Below are positions 31,150 to 41,978 of a stretch of DNA of 64,000 bases, piece after piece. The notes below the pieces were generated by a model. The model was given only the letters and a program-made list of their open reading frames with translations. It searched no databases and had not been told where the DNA came from. How positions within the stretch are numbered: position 1 is the stretch's first letter; every line of letters begins with the position of its first letter. This DNA comes from Nothopassalora personata. Lineage: Eukaryota; Ascomycota; Dothideomycetes; Mycosphaerellales; Mycosphaerellaceae. The position numbers and the translations under genes were made by a program. Location: assembly GCA_033816765.1 (NCBI GenBank), contig CM066288.1:4216001-4280000 (forward strand), given 5' to 3'.

Positions 31150-32909
31150 CTACCTACGGCCACTGTGTTGCCTCTGTGCATCACCCTTGTTCCAAGTCTC
31201 TTCAGCCGTGGTGCCGGGGGGCATAGATATCGGCACGCCGTTAGCGCTGGGCGAGCCGTTGGCATAAGGTCTACCAGGTCCGCTTCCACTTGGATCGCCG
31301 TTCATGTAGCCACTCTGGCCCGCAAATGGCTGACCAATGTCTGTGTTCATCGACGACTGCGTGAAAGTAGGGCCATCACTCTTCTTAGAGTCCCCGACAT
31401 TCAGTGGCAGTAGCGGTGCCTTGCTCTTGCCTTGCTCTCTCGCGCGCTTGTCTGCCTTTTCGGCGTCCGAAGTCCTATCATACAGGTACAGTCCCACAAA
31501 GGTCAGGGCAAATCCAAAGCCTTGGACGTTCGTCATGGGGTTGCCAAACCAAACGATGGCAAACATGATGACTACCACTCGTTTCATCAAGCTTGCCACC
31601 GAGTACGTAACAGGAGAGGTCATGCCCAGCAAGACAAAGGCGATCAGGCTCTGCAGGAAGTGGAAAGTACCGTTAAAGATGAACTCTGCAGCCAGTGCTC
31701 CATGGTCGAGTGAGCCAGGTCGTTCTCGCAGGTCGATCGACGCGTCCTGGAGAAAGTCTGCTGCTAGCGAGAAGCCTTCGGACCAGAGCCAGATCGGGCA
31801 CGTGAATAAGAACGCCATTGCTGACGAGTAGCACAGAAGATTCAGCTTGTCGGGCTTCCTTCTACCGATGGGCGCCATGTCTGCTTCAGCTTTTGCAGCT
31901 TCGTTGAAGATCTTCTTCGAGACAATATTTTGAGTCACGAAGAGCACAGCACTGCCAAAGGCATACACCAAGCCGATGAAGTCGCCCCCAATGTTTGCGG
32001 AACATGCCAGAATGACTCCAAGTGTGAGTGGCACAAGGGATAGATAGGTCGGGACGGAGTACCTAATGTCGAAGAACATTCTGTATGCGACGACTGTCAT
32101 GAGAGGCGAAAGTCCTTTGATCGTGTGTACCAGAGATACGGGTATCCTTGACATCGCATCGGAATTGAGAATGTGCCCGCCAATCTGGAAAGCTGTGAGA
32201 GGGAGGGTAGCCATGATAAGCTCCTTATCAGGTCGTCGAATGCCATTCTTTAGGACCGGTACAGCGTCGCGGACGGAGCGGTTATGCTTCGCTATCCGTG
32301 CGAGGAATATGCACCAGAATGACACCAGTAGGAATTGTATGATGGTGAGGGTGACTGGCTTAGGTAGCGCGGTCAAGATCGCCTTGGACGAAGTGTTGGT
32401 CAGAATTGATGTCCCATACCAGAATCCGCAAAGGACCTGCCCTGTGTCAGTTCCATCTCCTTGGCATACGGGTCTACCGCCCTCCAACATACCACTAATC
32501 GCAGGGACACAGGCGCCTTGAGTGACTCCGCAATCTCGCGCGCATTGTCGCTCACGCTGGCCTTCCTCATCCTCACCGTCCTAATCGCCTCGCTCAAGCT
32601 CTTTTGCCGCGACTGTCTGCCACCGGCAAGTGTTCCATTCGCCCAGGATGACCACGTCTTTGTAGCCGAGTCCCTCTGCTTGCGTGCAGGCCATCGCTCG
32701 CTTGAATGCAGGCCGGGTGGGAGTCCGTTGTGCAGAGGCTTCGGACTCGGCCCAGGGGAGGAGAGTGTGTCATCTTCTCCGTCAATCTCTACTGCCTGAT
32801 CGTCAAAGTCTGGGAACTTGGACTGGCTGGGCATGGAAGCGGCATGGTTGATCGAGGGAGAGCGCCGGCGCTCGGTCGTGGTCGTCGTGGTCGTCAGGTG
32901 AGGCACCAT
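31150..32909 (-). CDS. SLY41-like / triose-phosphate-transporter family membrane protein
   Basis: Two exons: 32909..32493 and 32436..31150, with a 56-bp intron, giving about 567 residues. The splice joins APVSLRLV to VLCGFWYGTSILTNTSSKAI, the first membrane helix of the TPT/nucleotide-sugar transporter superfamily. Family segments follow: MSRIPVSLVHTIKGLSPLMT, VILACSANIGGDFIGLVYAF, GSAVLFVTQNIVSKKIFNEA, GMTSPVTYSVASLMKRVVVI and MTNVQGFGFALTFVGLYLYD. About ten helices are expected. Yeast Sly41 is an ER/Golgi member that suppresses loss of Ypt1. The N-terminal 120 residues are hydrophilic, and the C-terminal 100 are Gly/Ser/Pro-rich. An alternative start is MPSQSKF at 32834. It is divergent from the hydrolase gene. 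Confidence 0.85.
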
Positions 32910-33199
32910 CGCAGTGTGTAAGAAGGAGTCACTGCTGTCGCCGCTCCATTACAACTGTCGCGAGCACTGCAGAATGATGTTGTTCTTCTTGGTGCAGGTG
33001 TTGGCGGTCGTGTTTCGCAGCGATAATCTGATGGCTCCCAGTCGTGCCGTTTAGGCAAAGTGATGGTGTGACAGACGGGTGATAGCTCCGCAGCGAAGAT
33101 CAATGTCGCCAATCCATGCGATAGTTCTATGCTATAGTTCTACATACGACGCCTGCTGCCCAGGAAACTTGTATACTGGCTGATTAGGATGAGAGCACG
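32910..33199. promoter_or_regulatory. Divergent promoter, SLY41-like / secreted hydrolase
   Basis: About 290 bp separates the two start codons. Both promoters must overlap here. I saw no diagnostic motif. Confidence 0.5.
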
Positions 33200-35951
33200 A
33201 TGCTGTCGACCAGCATCTGGGCATTGACCGGCCTCATCCACTCGCACACTTCCACCATGCAGGCAGCTATGCAAAACGGTGCATCGCCCACATTCTCCTT
33301 CTCACCGCACTGGAGTCTTCTTGGACCATGGCACATAGGCACACGAGGCATGCACACGCCTTCCCGACGTGAAAGAAAGTGCTCAAAGCTCACTCATATC
33401 ATGAACAGAGGCGAGCTGGGCATCGGATCCTCTCGAACGACTCGGCGGCTTTCGTTCTCTTGAGTATAGCAGCTCAGCAACGTATCGAAGTTCCCTCGCA
33501 GTCAATGCAACGATTGCGTGGGCAAATGTCACTGCCGAACTGTCGGCCCCGCCTGCACATCCAGGACCTCGCCATGCCTCTGCGGCTTTCACCGTGGCCT
33601 TCCCACAGGTTGAGTGGCAAAATCTCACCGACATCTATGGCTGGGCTGCTCTGCAATGGCAAGCTTGGACCAGGGGAGAGATTATCGTTCACTCTGACAC
33701 GACAGAGGTTCTGACTTTGGACACTGGTCACATTCTCGAGTACTGGATCGACGAGGTCCCCTACTTCGGCGGCGACTACTACGTCAACGAGCGAGCGCCG
33801 GTCATCTTGCGACTGACACCGGGCTCTCACCGGATCGACCTCCGCATCGTGAGAGACGTCCGCGCCATGGGAGGGGTGGGTGAGCCTACGGTGGCCGTTC
33901 AGCTTGATCTCAAGGCAACTGCTGGTGGCCTCGAGCCAGCAACGTCGACTGGATCGAGTGTTCTCATATCCGACTTCGTAGGCGATGAGCGCAATGCAGT
34001 GCTTGCAAGTCCATTTGCATCGGTCATAGTGCGGAACAGCGCTGATGAGGATATCACGATTTCTGATATCTCGACAAACCGCAACATCTGCACTGCCGAA
34101 TTCATTGAGAAAGTAACACTGCTACCTGGACAAACCAGACCTGTCTTGTTCAGAGTAGGATGCGTCGGCTCGACAACCGGCGTACCATTCTTGCGCTTCG
34201 ATCTCGAATACCGTACTACAAACGACAAGGAAAGACGGGTTTTGAGTGTACCTGCTGGCATTCGCGTTGTGGGCCTGAGAGATCCGCAAAAGATGACCTA
34301 CCTGCATCCTGGCGGTATCGTGTCCTACGCTATCCTCCGCCCACCTTCAGAGAATGCGACCAAGTTGGCGAAGGATGACGAAGCCTACCCTGTTCTGCTG
34401 AATCTGCATGGAGCCGGAGTCGAGGCCGACAGCGATGTGGTGCGGCATTCTCTTGATGCGGTACCAGATCTCAAAGCTTGGGTTCTTTTCCCCACCGGTG
34501 TCACGCCTTGGTGTGGCGATGACTGGCACGCCTGGGGCTTTCGCGATGTGGAAGCTGCAGTAGATGCAATTTCGTTCTGGATCTCGCAAGTCGAGTGGCA
34601 AGGTCCCGGTGTCAGTCAAGACAAATGGCTCGCTAGTGGCCACTCAAATGGTGGGCAGGGCACTTGGTACACGCTTCTTCACAGGCCTGACAAGGTCTTT
34701 GCCGCGGCACCGCTCAGTGGCTATTCTTCCATTCAGAACTATGTACCGTACACTCTTTGGCAGGTGGCGGATCCTGGACGCACAGCGATTGTGCAGGCGT
34801 CTTTAAACAGCTATCGCCACGAATTGCTTTTGTCGAATGCCAAGGATATACCTGTCCTGGAGCAGCACGGATCATCAGACGATAATGTTCCTGTCTACCA
34901 TTCGAGACTAATGGCGCAATTGATCCAGCAGGCTGGCGCTGACAGCACATACGTGGAAGTCCCTGGCCAGCCACACTACTGGGACGGCGTGCTCACCACG
35001 CAACCGTTGAAAGACTTCTACGAACAACAGCTAGCGCTTGCAATCACAAAGACGGCCGGGACCGCTCTCAATCTTCGCAACTTCACCCTGACAGTTGCCA
35101 ATCCAGGCGATACAGGGTCCAAGCATGGCGTGAAAGTCTTGCAGCTTGCGATACCTGGTCGCTTTGGAACTATTGATGTCCTGTTCGATCCAGTCACATC
35201 GTCGTGTATCCTTACGACCACTGGGATCCGGATGTTCTCCTTACCACCATACTTCCAGGACTGCAGCTCGGTCACCTTGGACAGCAAGAAGCTTCAGGTG
35301 CAAAGTCAGCGTGTCGATGACCAGACTACATTGACGCTTGTCGACGGCCAATGGCAGGTCGAGGATACCATCGGCAACATTCCACCATCGACCTCTCGTC
35401 ATGGACGTCAACTGGGTACCATGGATGCAATTCTGCGCACCGAAGGCGCTTTCTCCATTGTTCGCCACACAAACAGCACCGCAACCTCTCATATTGCTCT
35501 CCAAGTCTCACGGAACCTGTGTCAATACTTCGCCGCCGATACTTTGATCACTGATTCCTACAGCTCGGCGCTAGAACATAAAGGCAATATGATCAGCATC
35601 GCCGTCGGAGATGACTTGCCACCTAGCCACTCTCAGACAGATTCGATAGAGGTCAGCTCGGACGATGTCTACATCCATGGAGGTCCGCGATATCCTGCAG
35701 TCGCAGGCCGTGGCTTGGCAGCCATATTTCTGCGGCCATTACCACTAGGCCGACTGGAACTTGTGGTCTGGGGCTCTGATGAGGCGAGCTTGCCACTGGC
35801 AGCGAGGCTTGTCCCAATGATGACTGGAGTCGGCCAGCCAGACTTCGTAGTTGCAGACGGGACCATGTTGTGGAAAGGCTTGGAGGGCACACTCGCTTTG
35901 GGATTCTTCGACAACGACTGGCAAGTCTCGAGAAACTCGTTCTTGTCCTAG
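33200..35951 (+). CDS. Large secreted alpha/beta hydrolase (S9-like/esterase fold)
   Basis: Two exons: 33200..33347 and 33409..35951, about 896 residues. Exon 1 encodes a short hydrophobic leader and SFSPHWSLLGPWHIGTR. The frame is restored as EASWASDPLERLGGFRSLEY by a 61-bp intron beginning GC rather than GT. The exon then runs through SSSATYRSSLAVNATIAWAN and WQNLTDIYGWAALQWQAWTR. A beta-rich N-terminal half is followed by the catalytic domain: AYPVLLNLHGAGVEADSD (oxyanion region), then the nucleophile elbow ASGHSNGGQGTW, the acid HGSSDDNVPVYHS and the base VPGQPHYWDG, so a full Ser-Asp-His triad is present. A further C-terminal domain of ~350 residues is unassigned. The family resembles fungal prolyl-oligopeptidase-like or feruloyl-type esterases. 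Substrate is unknown. Confidence 0.82.
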
Positions 35952-37889
35952 TCATCGATGCTGGAGCGGTGCAATGTCTACGACGAAATCTGATCGTCCG
36001 ATGCACCGACGGATGCGTCTTTGTCTTTGGCGATTTCAAAACGAACAGCAATGCATGGAACAACACCCTAAGCAGCAGCTCGGCAACAGCCAGCCAGGCT
36101 TTGTCAAGACATCGGATAGGTGTGCCAGAGCTTCAAGTCACCAGCGGCCGCGCTTACTTTGCTCATGCAACATCAGGCTTTGTCAGAACGAGACTCCACA
36201 TAGACAACACGCATGACCGAAGCTTATACATGATGCTCGTCCAACGACTCAGATTCCGAGAACCCAACTATTGTCGTACTCAAGTGACCATAAAGCTTAG
36301 AGTATCTCATTCTTGCGCAGGTGCCACGGTATTCGTCACTGATCCATTGTCCTAGGTATCTTGCGCACTCTAGCAGTGGCCGAGGCATTGAAAGTTCGGA
36401 TTGAAGAGTGTTCGTACCGACTCTAAGCTTCAGCGCACAACTTCTAATCGCGTGCGCCAACACATGATCGAGAGCTTGCTCCGCAAAGCATGACTTAGCT
36501 GCGTGAAAGCATTCCGTGGGGGTCTGGCAATCTGGATCCAAACGTTGTGCGTCTCAGACGACACGCCACGTTCGCGCTTGGCGACATGGCTGGTCAACCC
36601 GTGAATTTGGCACGATGAAGTATTGAACGTCAGTCTCAAGGCTATGGGATATTCCGGACCTGCCATAGCACTTGAGCCTCAAAGGTCGCCATATACGAGC
36701 ATATCAGCTCTGTGAATTTAGGAGGCATGTGCCGTTCTACTCCATTGCCAGAATATTCTTCGTGACAGTGCAGTACAGCCACCCACTAGGGTCATTCGTT
36801 CTGTGGACCAGACAGAGACTTCCGGCGCCAACGAGACCTTGTCATAGCCTTGCCCGTTGAAGAGGCGTCAACCACTGGGCGACTGATCCGAGCCACATAT
36901 ATTTTCTCGAGCTCTATTCCACGTGGATCGTGCATACATCTGCAACGATGCCACGATAGTAAATTCATTGGTTGCATGGAAGTCCAAGAATAAACTAGCG
37001 TCAGGACTCGCAGTCGCAAATTGCTTGAGACGCTATGATTTCAACACCTGCCCAAACTGGTCACATTCGACAGCTGCGAAGACCAGAGGTCGAGAAGGAA
37101 CACTATCCGGACAATGGCTGATGAGAGAGCCTCAAAGTAACCTCCCGGGCAAAGCATTCGTACTCATCACAAATCTCTTGCGCAGATACGCGGGAAAGTC
37201 CTTCGATCGCTTGCCGAAGATGATATGTAAGAATGCCTCCAATTCGGGCTGGATTGTCCTTAGACATCAGTACCAGCGCCAAACCTTTAACTAGCATCAA
37301 CAGGCTCAACACTGGTACTTCCTCCATTCCATTTCGATATCCTGGAACCAACAGCCGCTGACCGCGACTCAACATGTTCATTCAACTCCCCCGGCGTCAT
37401 CAGCTTGATGCTGGCTCATGTCTTCGCAGCTGGCCATACCTACATGTAAGCACTGCAACCTTCTCCATCACATCACTTGCTCGCAGCTGTCAACCGCAGC
37501 CTTACCTTTGAAGCAGGAGAGGCTGTCTGCCACACGTCGTTCATGCTCTCGACTCAGCCTGGCACACCATCCTCTTGCGATGGCTGCATCAAATGCATGT
37601 ACTGCGCCGGCAGCGGCAACCGTGGAGACAGCAACACTCGCGAGCTCACACAGGCTCAGTTCCCAGTCATCTACCTCCGCTGCCTCGATTCCCCGCGACC
37701 GGAACACTTTTTAGGTCGGGGTTCGACGTGCGCCGCATCAAAGGCGGGCCTAAGTCTCCACCCCTCCAATCCTATGACCTTCCACTGACCCAAGCGTTCC
37801 ACCACAGGGCCTACCCCTGCGTCGAAGTTGTCCTGGACAATCAAGACTGACCCAAATGGTTCTGCAACTGTGGGCAAAATGCTCCACAA

Positions 37890-38312
37890 GTGACCCAAGA
37901 AAACGGACTTCCAGCCCTCTCTGAGCCGGACCCGAACCCTGACCCAGGAACATCCATAAACTTTGGAGCAGTTCGTAGACAGGTCAGGACCAAGTTCCTT
38001 ACCCACGTTGGCGTGTGGCTTCTGTGCCGGTCAAGTCGCTTCAAAGCGCCCCGCCCACCACTCTTGTTGGATGGTGCGAGCGGGGATGCTATGCAACAGG
38101 ATGGGCGAATGGATGGTCAGGAGACGGAGTCTGATGGCTTCGCCACCGAGGACGACCAGATGGCAGCTCCTGCTGAAGCTGAGGGTCGTGGCCAGGATAT
38201 GCAGCTTGATAGTTCCGCCACCGAGGATGACCAGATGGCAGCTCCTGCTGAATCCGAAGATGGTAGTCAGCATATTGGTTTCGATGGCTTCGTGAGGATG
38301 CCCAAGCAGTAG
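37890..38312 (+). CDS. Possible exon with 25-residue tandem repeat
   Basis: A 140-codon open frame ending at 38312. Its last 55 residues contain two in-frame copies of a 25-residue unit centred on ATEDDQMAAPAE (75-bp period; the 36-bp cores at 38142-38177 and 38217-38252 differ at one base). The upstream part (NPDPGTSINFGAVRRQVRTK) is basic, and no start context or partner exon is convincing. It may be the 3' exon of a rapidly evolving gene or a chance frame. Confidence 0.28.
   Translation: MTQENGLPALSEPDPNPDPGTSINFGAVRRQVRTKFLTHVGVWLLCRSSRFKAPRPPLLLDGASGDAMQQDGRMDGQETESDGFATEDDQMAAPAEAEGRGQDMQLDSSATEDDQMAAPAESEDGSQHIGFDGFVRMPKQ
38142..38252. repeat. Two near-identical 36-bp direct repeats, 75-bp period
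   Basis: The cores at 38142-38177 and 38217-38252 differ only at one C/T position. The period is a multiple of three and in frame with the surrounding ORF. Confidence 0.85.
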
Positions 38313-38944
38313 GGTATTACCATCTTCGACTAGAGGATGTTGATCTTGATGCGGCTGATCAACCTCCGAAGTGAGCGATCGGACATCCGGGGCAGAGGAA
38401 GCCGGGTGGAACAAGTTCTACAAGCCCGCTGGTGGACTTCGATACTGTAACAATAGGGCGATAGATTGTTTGTACCACACTCCTTAGTTTGACCCTCACA
38501 AGATACATGTGACATTGAGAGTTCGAGAGAGTTGTTCACTGCGTTCGCTTATACTGATCTCAATTCGCTAGGCAGTAGTAAGTCTCGGCAGGCGTTTGGA
38601 TGGATGGATGTGTGCGAGGTGCAGCCCCGGTTGAAAAACAGGATTTGTCGTTGGAGAACAGGCTACAGAAGCCTCCTTGTACGAAATTCTTGAGTTCGGA
38701 CTTCCACCCTTCCAAACGTGATCTTGGCCGAATTTGTCAAGGTTGGCCTGGCCGTACCTTGAGCATCTGGACCCACAAATGCCGTGTGCCTGGCCGCGCC
38801 CTGTCTATACCACATCCAAAGATGATCACGACACAACACCCAGACAACCATTTCCACTCAAGGCTATAAGACGAGCAACGAGACCCCTCCAGAATATACC
38901 AACCCTCTACAGCCTCCAAACCCACATCTCAAAGCACTCCAACC

Positions 38945-39778
38945 ATGCCCTCCCCTCCCAAAACCGTCGTCTTCGACTGCGTCGGCACCCTAGTCGGCTA
39001 CGAAGCCCTCTTCCAAGCCATCGATGACCGCCTCGGCGACAAGCTCCGCGCCGAAGGCGTCAAACCTACCCTCTTCGGCTACACCTGGATCGAAGTCGCC
39101 GAGCGCGAATACACTTACCTCTCCATGTCTGGCCGCTACGTCTCCTTTGCGAAAATCTTCAAAGCAATCCTGTGGCGTATGTTGCACAAAGCTGGAGTGT
39201 CCTCACCTCGGACGTTCGCCACGCAGGACGATCTGGCCTTTATCATGAAGGGGTATGAGGCGATGGAACTGAGGCCGGGGGCGAAGGAGTGTATTGGGAA
39301 GTTGAGGGGTGCGGGGTTCAGGGTGGTGGGGTTTACGATGGGGGATTTGGAGAGGGTTGGTGGGTATTTTAGGAATGCTGGGGTTGAGTTGCCGGAGGGG
39401 GATCTGTTGAGTTGTGATTCGAGTGCGATTGGGAAGCCGGATCCCGCGGCTTATAGGCCGTTGTTGGAGGAGTTGAGGAAGGGGGGAGGCGAGCCTTGGT
39501 TTGCGGCTGCGCATATGTGGGATGTTTCTGCGGCGAAGAGGACTGGGTGGGGAAGGTGAGTGCCCGTTGGAGTGACAGTGGTCGCTGACGATGGACAGAT
39601 TCAAAGGAGCGTATTGCTCAGTCTGGGAGACGGAGCCTTTGACGGAAATTTTTGGTGAGATGGATGTACTGGTGAGAAGCCCCCTCATCCTCGTGATTGT
39701 GATCATTTGGCTGACCCCCGCCTCCAGTCCGACACACTTCCTGAGATGGCGGACAAGATCATTGCTGCATCGAAGTGA
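38945..39778 (+). CDS. HAD-superfamily hydrolase (haloacid dehalogenase type II-like)
   Basis: Three exons: 38945..39555, 39599..39671 and 39728..39778, with introns of 43 and 56 bp, giving 244 residues. Motif I is VVFDCVGTLVGYEA, where Asp11 is the nucleophile. The second Asp of phosphatases is replaced, as in L-2-haloacid dehalogenases (DxYGT type). Motif II is RVVGFTMGD, motif III AIGKPDPAAYRP with the conserved Lys, and motif IV AAHMWDVSAAKRTGWGR. The splice adds FKGAYCSVWETEPLTEIFGE, and the last exon adds SDTLPEMADKIIAASK. A cap domain lies in residues ~20-100. The substrate is unknown. Codon use switches from C-ending in the first ~80 codons to G-ending in the rest of exon 1. Confidence 0.9.
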
Positions 39779-40176
39779 CCGGACCATGTAGCTCCATGGT
39801 AGAGGTCTTTACCAGAATCTCGAAAAGCCAGCCCTGATGGCAAGGAGTCCCGGGTTATGAATTACACAAGTCGTGGCTGTTCTCGTGTAGCGGCCATTGG
39901 GGCACGACCCTGCATGTAAGTGCAGCTGGAGCTGAGCAAAACACTGGCGACTTCAATCGTCATTCCCTGGCCAAGCGCCTCACTTATAGCCCAGTATTCC
40001 GGTCCGAGTCGGCACTTTGCAAAGAGTATAGCTGTGTGTGTGAGAGAGAGAGAAGTTCGACGCGCGCTTCACAGTATCCTCGGCTCGTTGTCATACTGCC
40101 ACCCGTGCTGTCTGTGAAGCTCGCGTGACTGCTTTTGAGATGTCCACACTTCCTGCTTAATCCAGATCCTGGTGGA
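39779..40176. other. Intergenic interval
   Basis: About 400 bp containing a GTGTGTGTGAGAGAGAGAGA stretch near 40033-40052. No gene. Confidence 0.4.
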
Positions 40177-40660
40177 CTAAGGGCGTGAATATACATCGAC
40201 CAGGCCGTACAGAGTGCCATCGTCGCGGAGTCTTTCAATCTCTTGCACCGATAGAGAGGAAGATTGTTGCGTGGCTTCTGTCTCGACCTCGCGGGAATCC
40301 TCAACCGCTTTTTCGCAGTGTATACTAGTATACTCCCGTCCTCCGCCGAGCCAAACGATGAGAGAATTCACTGCGCTGTAGAATGTTCTCATCATCTCGA
40401 CTTGACTTGATTTGACTTCTCGATGCTGTCGCCTCGGTTAATGGACAAAGCATCGACACGAATGTAAACATGGTTATCACCCGGGATAGTGCTAGGTGGT
40501 TTGATACTGGTACAAGAAGTCCGCAACACAAGGTTCTCTTTGTTATCTTTCTGGTAGGCGTTGAGGACGATGCTGTCACAGTATGGTCCGGTCCAGTGGC
40601 CCAATTCCACGAGAGTACCGCGAATCTGATCTCTTCTTCAGTGGATGGATATCGTTGCAC
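40177..40660 (-). pseudogene. Heterokaryon-incompatibility (HET) domain gene remnant
   Basis: Three minus-strand frames together spell part of a HET domain. One frame has EEEIRFAVLSWNWATGP, resembling the YxALSYxWGDP start. A second has VYIRVDALSINRGDSIEKSN followed by QV, matching the W-x-DALCINQxDxxEKsxQV motif. A third, after a frame change near 40390-40395, has MMRTFYSAVNSLIVWLGGG, matching the MxxIYxxAxxVIVWLG motif. The order and spacing are those of PF06985. The frame jumps cannot be explained by introns with good sites. HET proteins trigger cell death when unlike strains fuse. This copy is broken and short, so it is presumably inactive. It has no neighbour partner. Confidence 0.6.
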
Positions 40661-40922
40661 TTGAGCGCAAGCGTAAGACACGGGTCGTGCTCTAGCTGAC
40701 CGGCAGTGCATGATACAGCGCTTTCTTGACGCCATGTCGAGGCTTGATATCAAACGACATAATCGCCCTGTGATGGCTGAAGCACCGCGAGGTTGCGCCG
40801 TTGCGGCCGTGTTGGACATGAGCTCATACTGCATTCGCTTGGTCTGCACCTCACTCATTGCGGATTGCCATCCCACGCGACACAACCGCTCAGATATCTG
40901 GGAATGGTGCACAAGGGTGCCT

Positions 40923-40945
40923 ACAACAACAACAACAACAACAAC
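40923..40945. repeat. (ACA)n microsatellite
   Basis: A perfect run of about seven to eight ACA/CAA triplets. No gene function is tied to it. Confidence 0.85.
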
Positions 40946-41276
40946 TCGATTGATATGTATGACGCTACGAACAGATATGTATGACATGCTGTAAAGCAAA
41001 TCGCAATGCAGCAGATCTCCGCAACGATTGTACCATGCTAAGCGCTCGCAATCGCTCATGGGTATCTCCTAACATCGTGACCTCCAACAACCAGAGTCCT
41101 CCCAGTGTCTGCCATCAGAGACCATGTCTGTGGGCTCGCAGGATAGAGATGCTCAAATAGTCATCCTCATACACCGTACAAATGTGCATGCCGCCAGAGC
41201 AGCCGTTGTAGAGCAGTCCAACCCACAGGTCCGAATAAGCTGCCGTCAGTCGTTATCCTTGGACAATCTGGTCATG

Positions 41277-41978
41277 TCACTTCCTTGGCTCGAACAACTT
41301 CCGAGCAATCTGTTGAGACGTGTCGGAGTCGCATGATCGGCACTTGATGGTGTTGTCGAATTGAGACAAGTCAGGCCAGAATGTTCCTCTGGGGTCACCA
41401 CACTGGATCAAGATGAGTGAGCCACCGGATGGACTATCCTCAAGGCCATCCTGGGTCGCCTCGGCAAAGTCCACTTGATTTGCAAGAGCTTCGTGTTTGC
41501 CTGATTCAGGCTCACATATGACCACAACCACGGCGTCCGCCTGGCCCAGAAAGGCATCGTGTGTCTCCGTGAAACCGATATGTGGAACGTATGGCACGTG
41601 TCGAACACGTTTATGATGCCGGCTCATTGCACGGCCCAGGGTTTCGAATGGATCCATGCTGCCAGTGGTCTTATTGGTCGCCTTAGCCGACCCTGCTGGA
41701 GTGATGACGGGCGTGAACAGTACGATGGTGCTGGAATTGGTAAGGCTTGCCAATCCCTCTGCTGTTGAGCGGACCATGTTGCAAACTTTCGACGGGTTCG
41801 TCTGTCGCTGTTGAATGCCAGCAGCGGTGCTCCGACGTGTAGTGTCCAAGGCTGGTGTGGTAACCCCCGATATCCAGTGGTGAAGATCCGGCAAGTCGTG
41901 TTTGACGTAAGGTGATAGGTGACGATCTCTCGTGCCCGAGTGCAAATCGTGTGCTTCAACGATGCAGACGAGCGTCAT
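41277..41978 (-). CDS. Orphan hypothetical protein
   Basis: An uninterrupted 233-codon frame from ATG at 41978. The composition is protein-like. It contains a short hydrophobic strand (SSTIVLFTPVITPAG), a helix-like segment (TLGRAMSRHHKRVRHV), another strand (QADAVVVVICEPESGKHEAL) and SGGSLILIQCGDPRGTFWPD, suggesting an alternating alpha/beta fold. The C-terminus has a CRSC pair (IKCRSCDSDTSQQIARKL). There is no signal peptide and no domain I recognise. It lies in a gene-poor stretch between the HET remnant and the CRT10-like gene. It could be a fast-evolving lineage-specific gene. Confidence 0.5.
   Translation of the reverse strand: MTLVCIVEAHDLHSGTRDRHLSPYVKHDLPDLHHWISGVTTPALDTTRRSTAAGIQQRQTNPSKVCNMVRSTAEGLASLTNSSTIVLFTPVITPAGSAKATNKTTGSMDPFETLGRAMSRHHKRVRHVPYVPHIGFTETHDAFLGQADAVVVVICEPESGKHEALANQVDFAEATQDGLEDSPSGGSLILIQCGDPRGTFWPDLSQFDNTIKCRSCDSDTSQQIARKLFEPRK

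Larger units (their letters stand above)
35952..38944. other. Gene-poor interval (3 kb)
   Basis: The largest stretch without a confident gene in the centre of the window. It holds one repeat-bearing ORF described separately (37890..38312). Other ORFs of 60-140 codons lack recognisable domains. It could include decayed genes, but I could not identify any. Confidence 0.4.

Noticed and set aside
35952..38944. Possible secondary-metabolite or transposon content in the 3-kb gap
   Set aside because: No transposase, reverse transcriptase, PKS/NRPS or P450 motif could be read in any frame.
40325..41059. 244-codon minus-strand ORF taken as a whole gene
   Set aside because: Only its middle resembles a HET domain and the rest, including a poly-Val run from the ACA repeat, looks non-coding. 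I treat the HET part as a multi-frame pseudogene.
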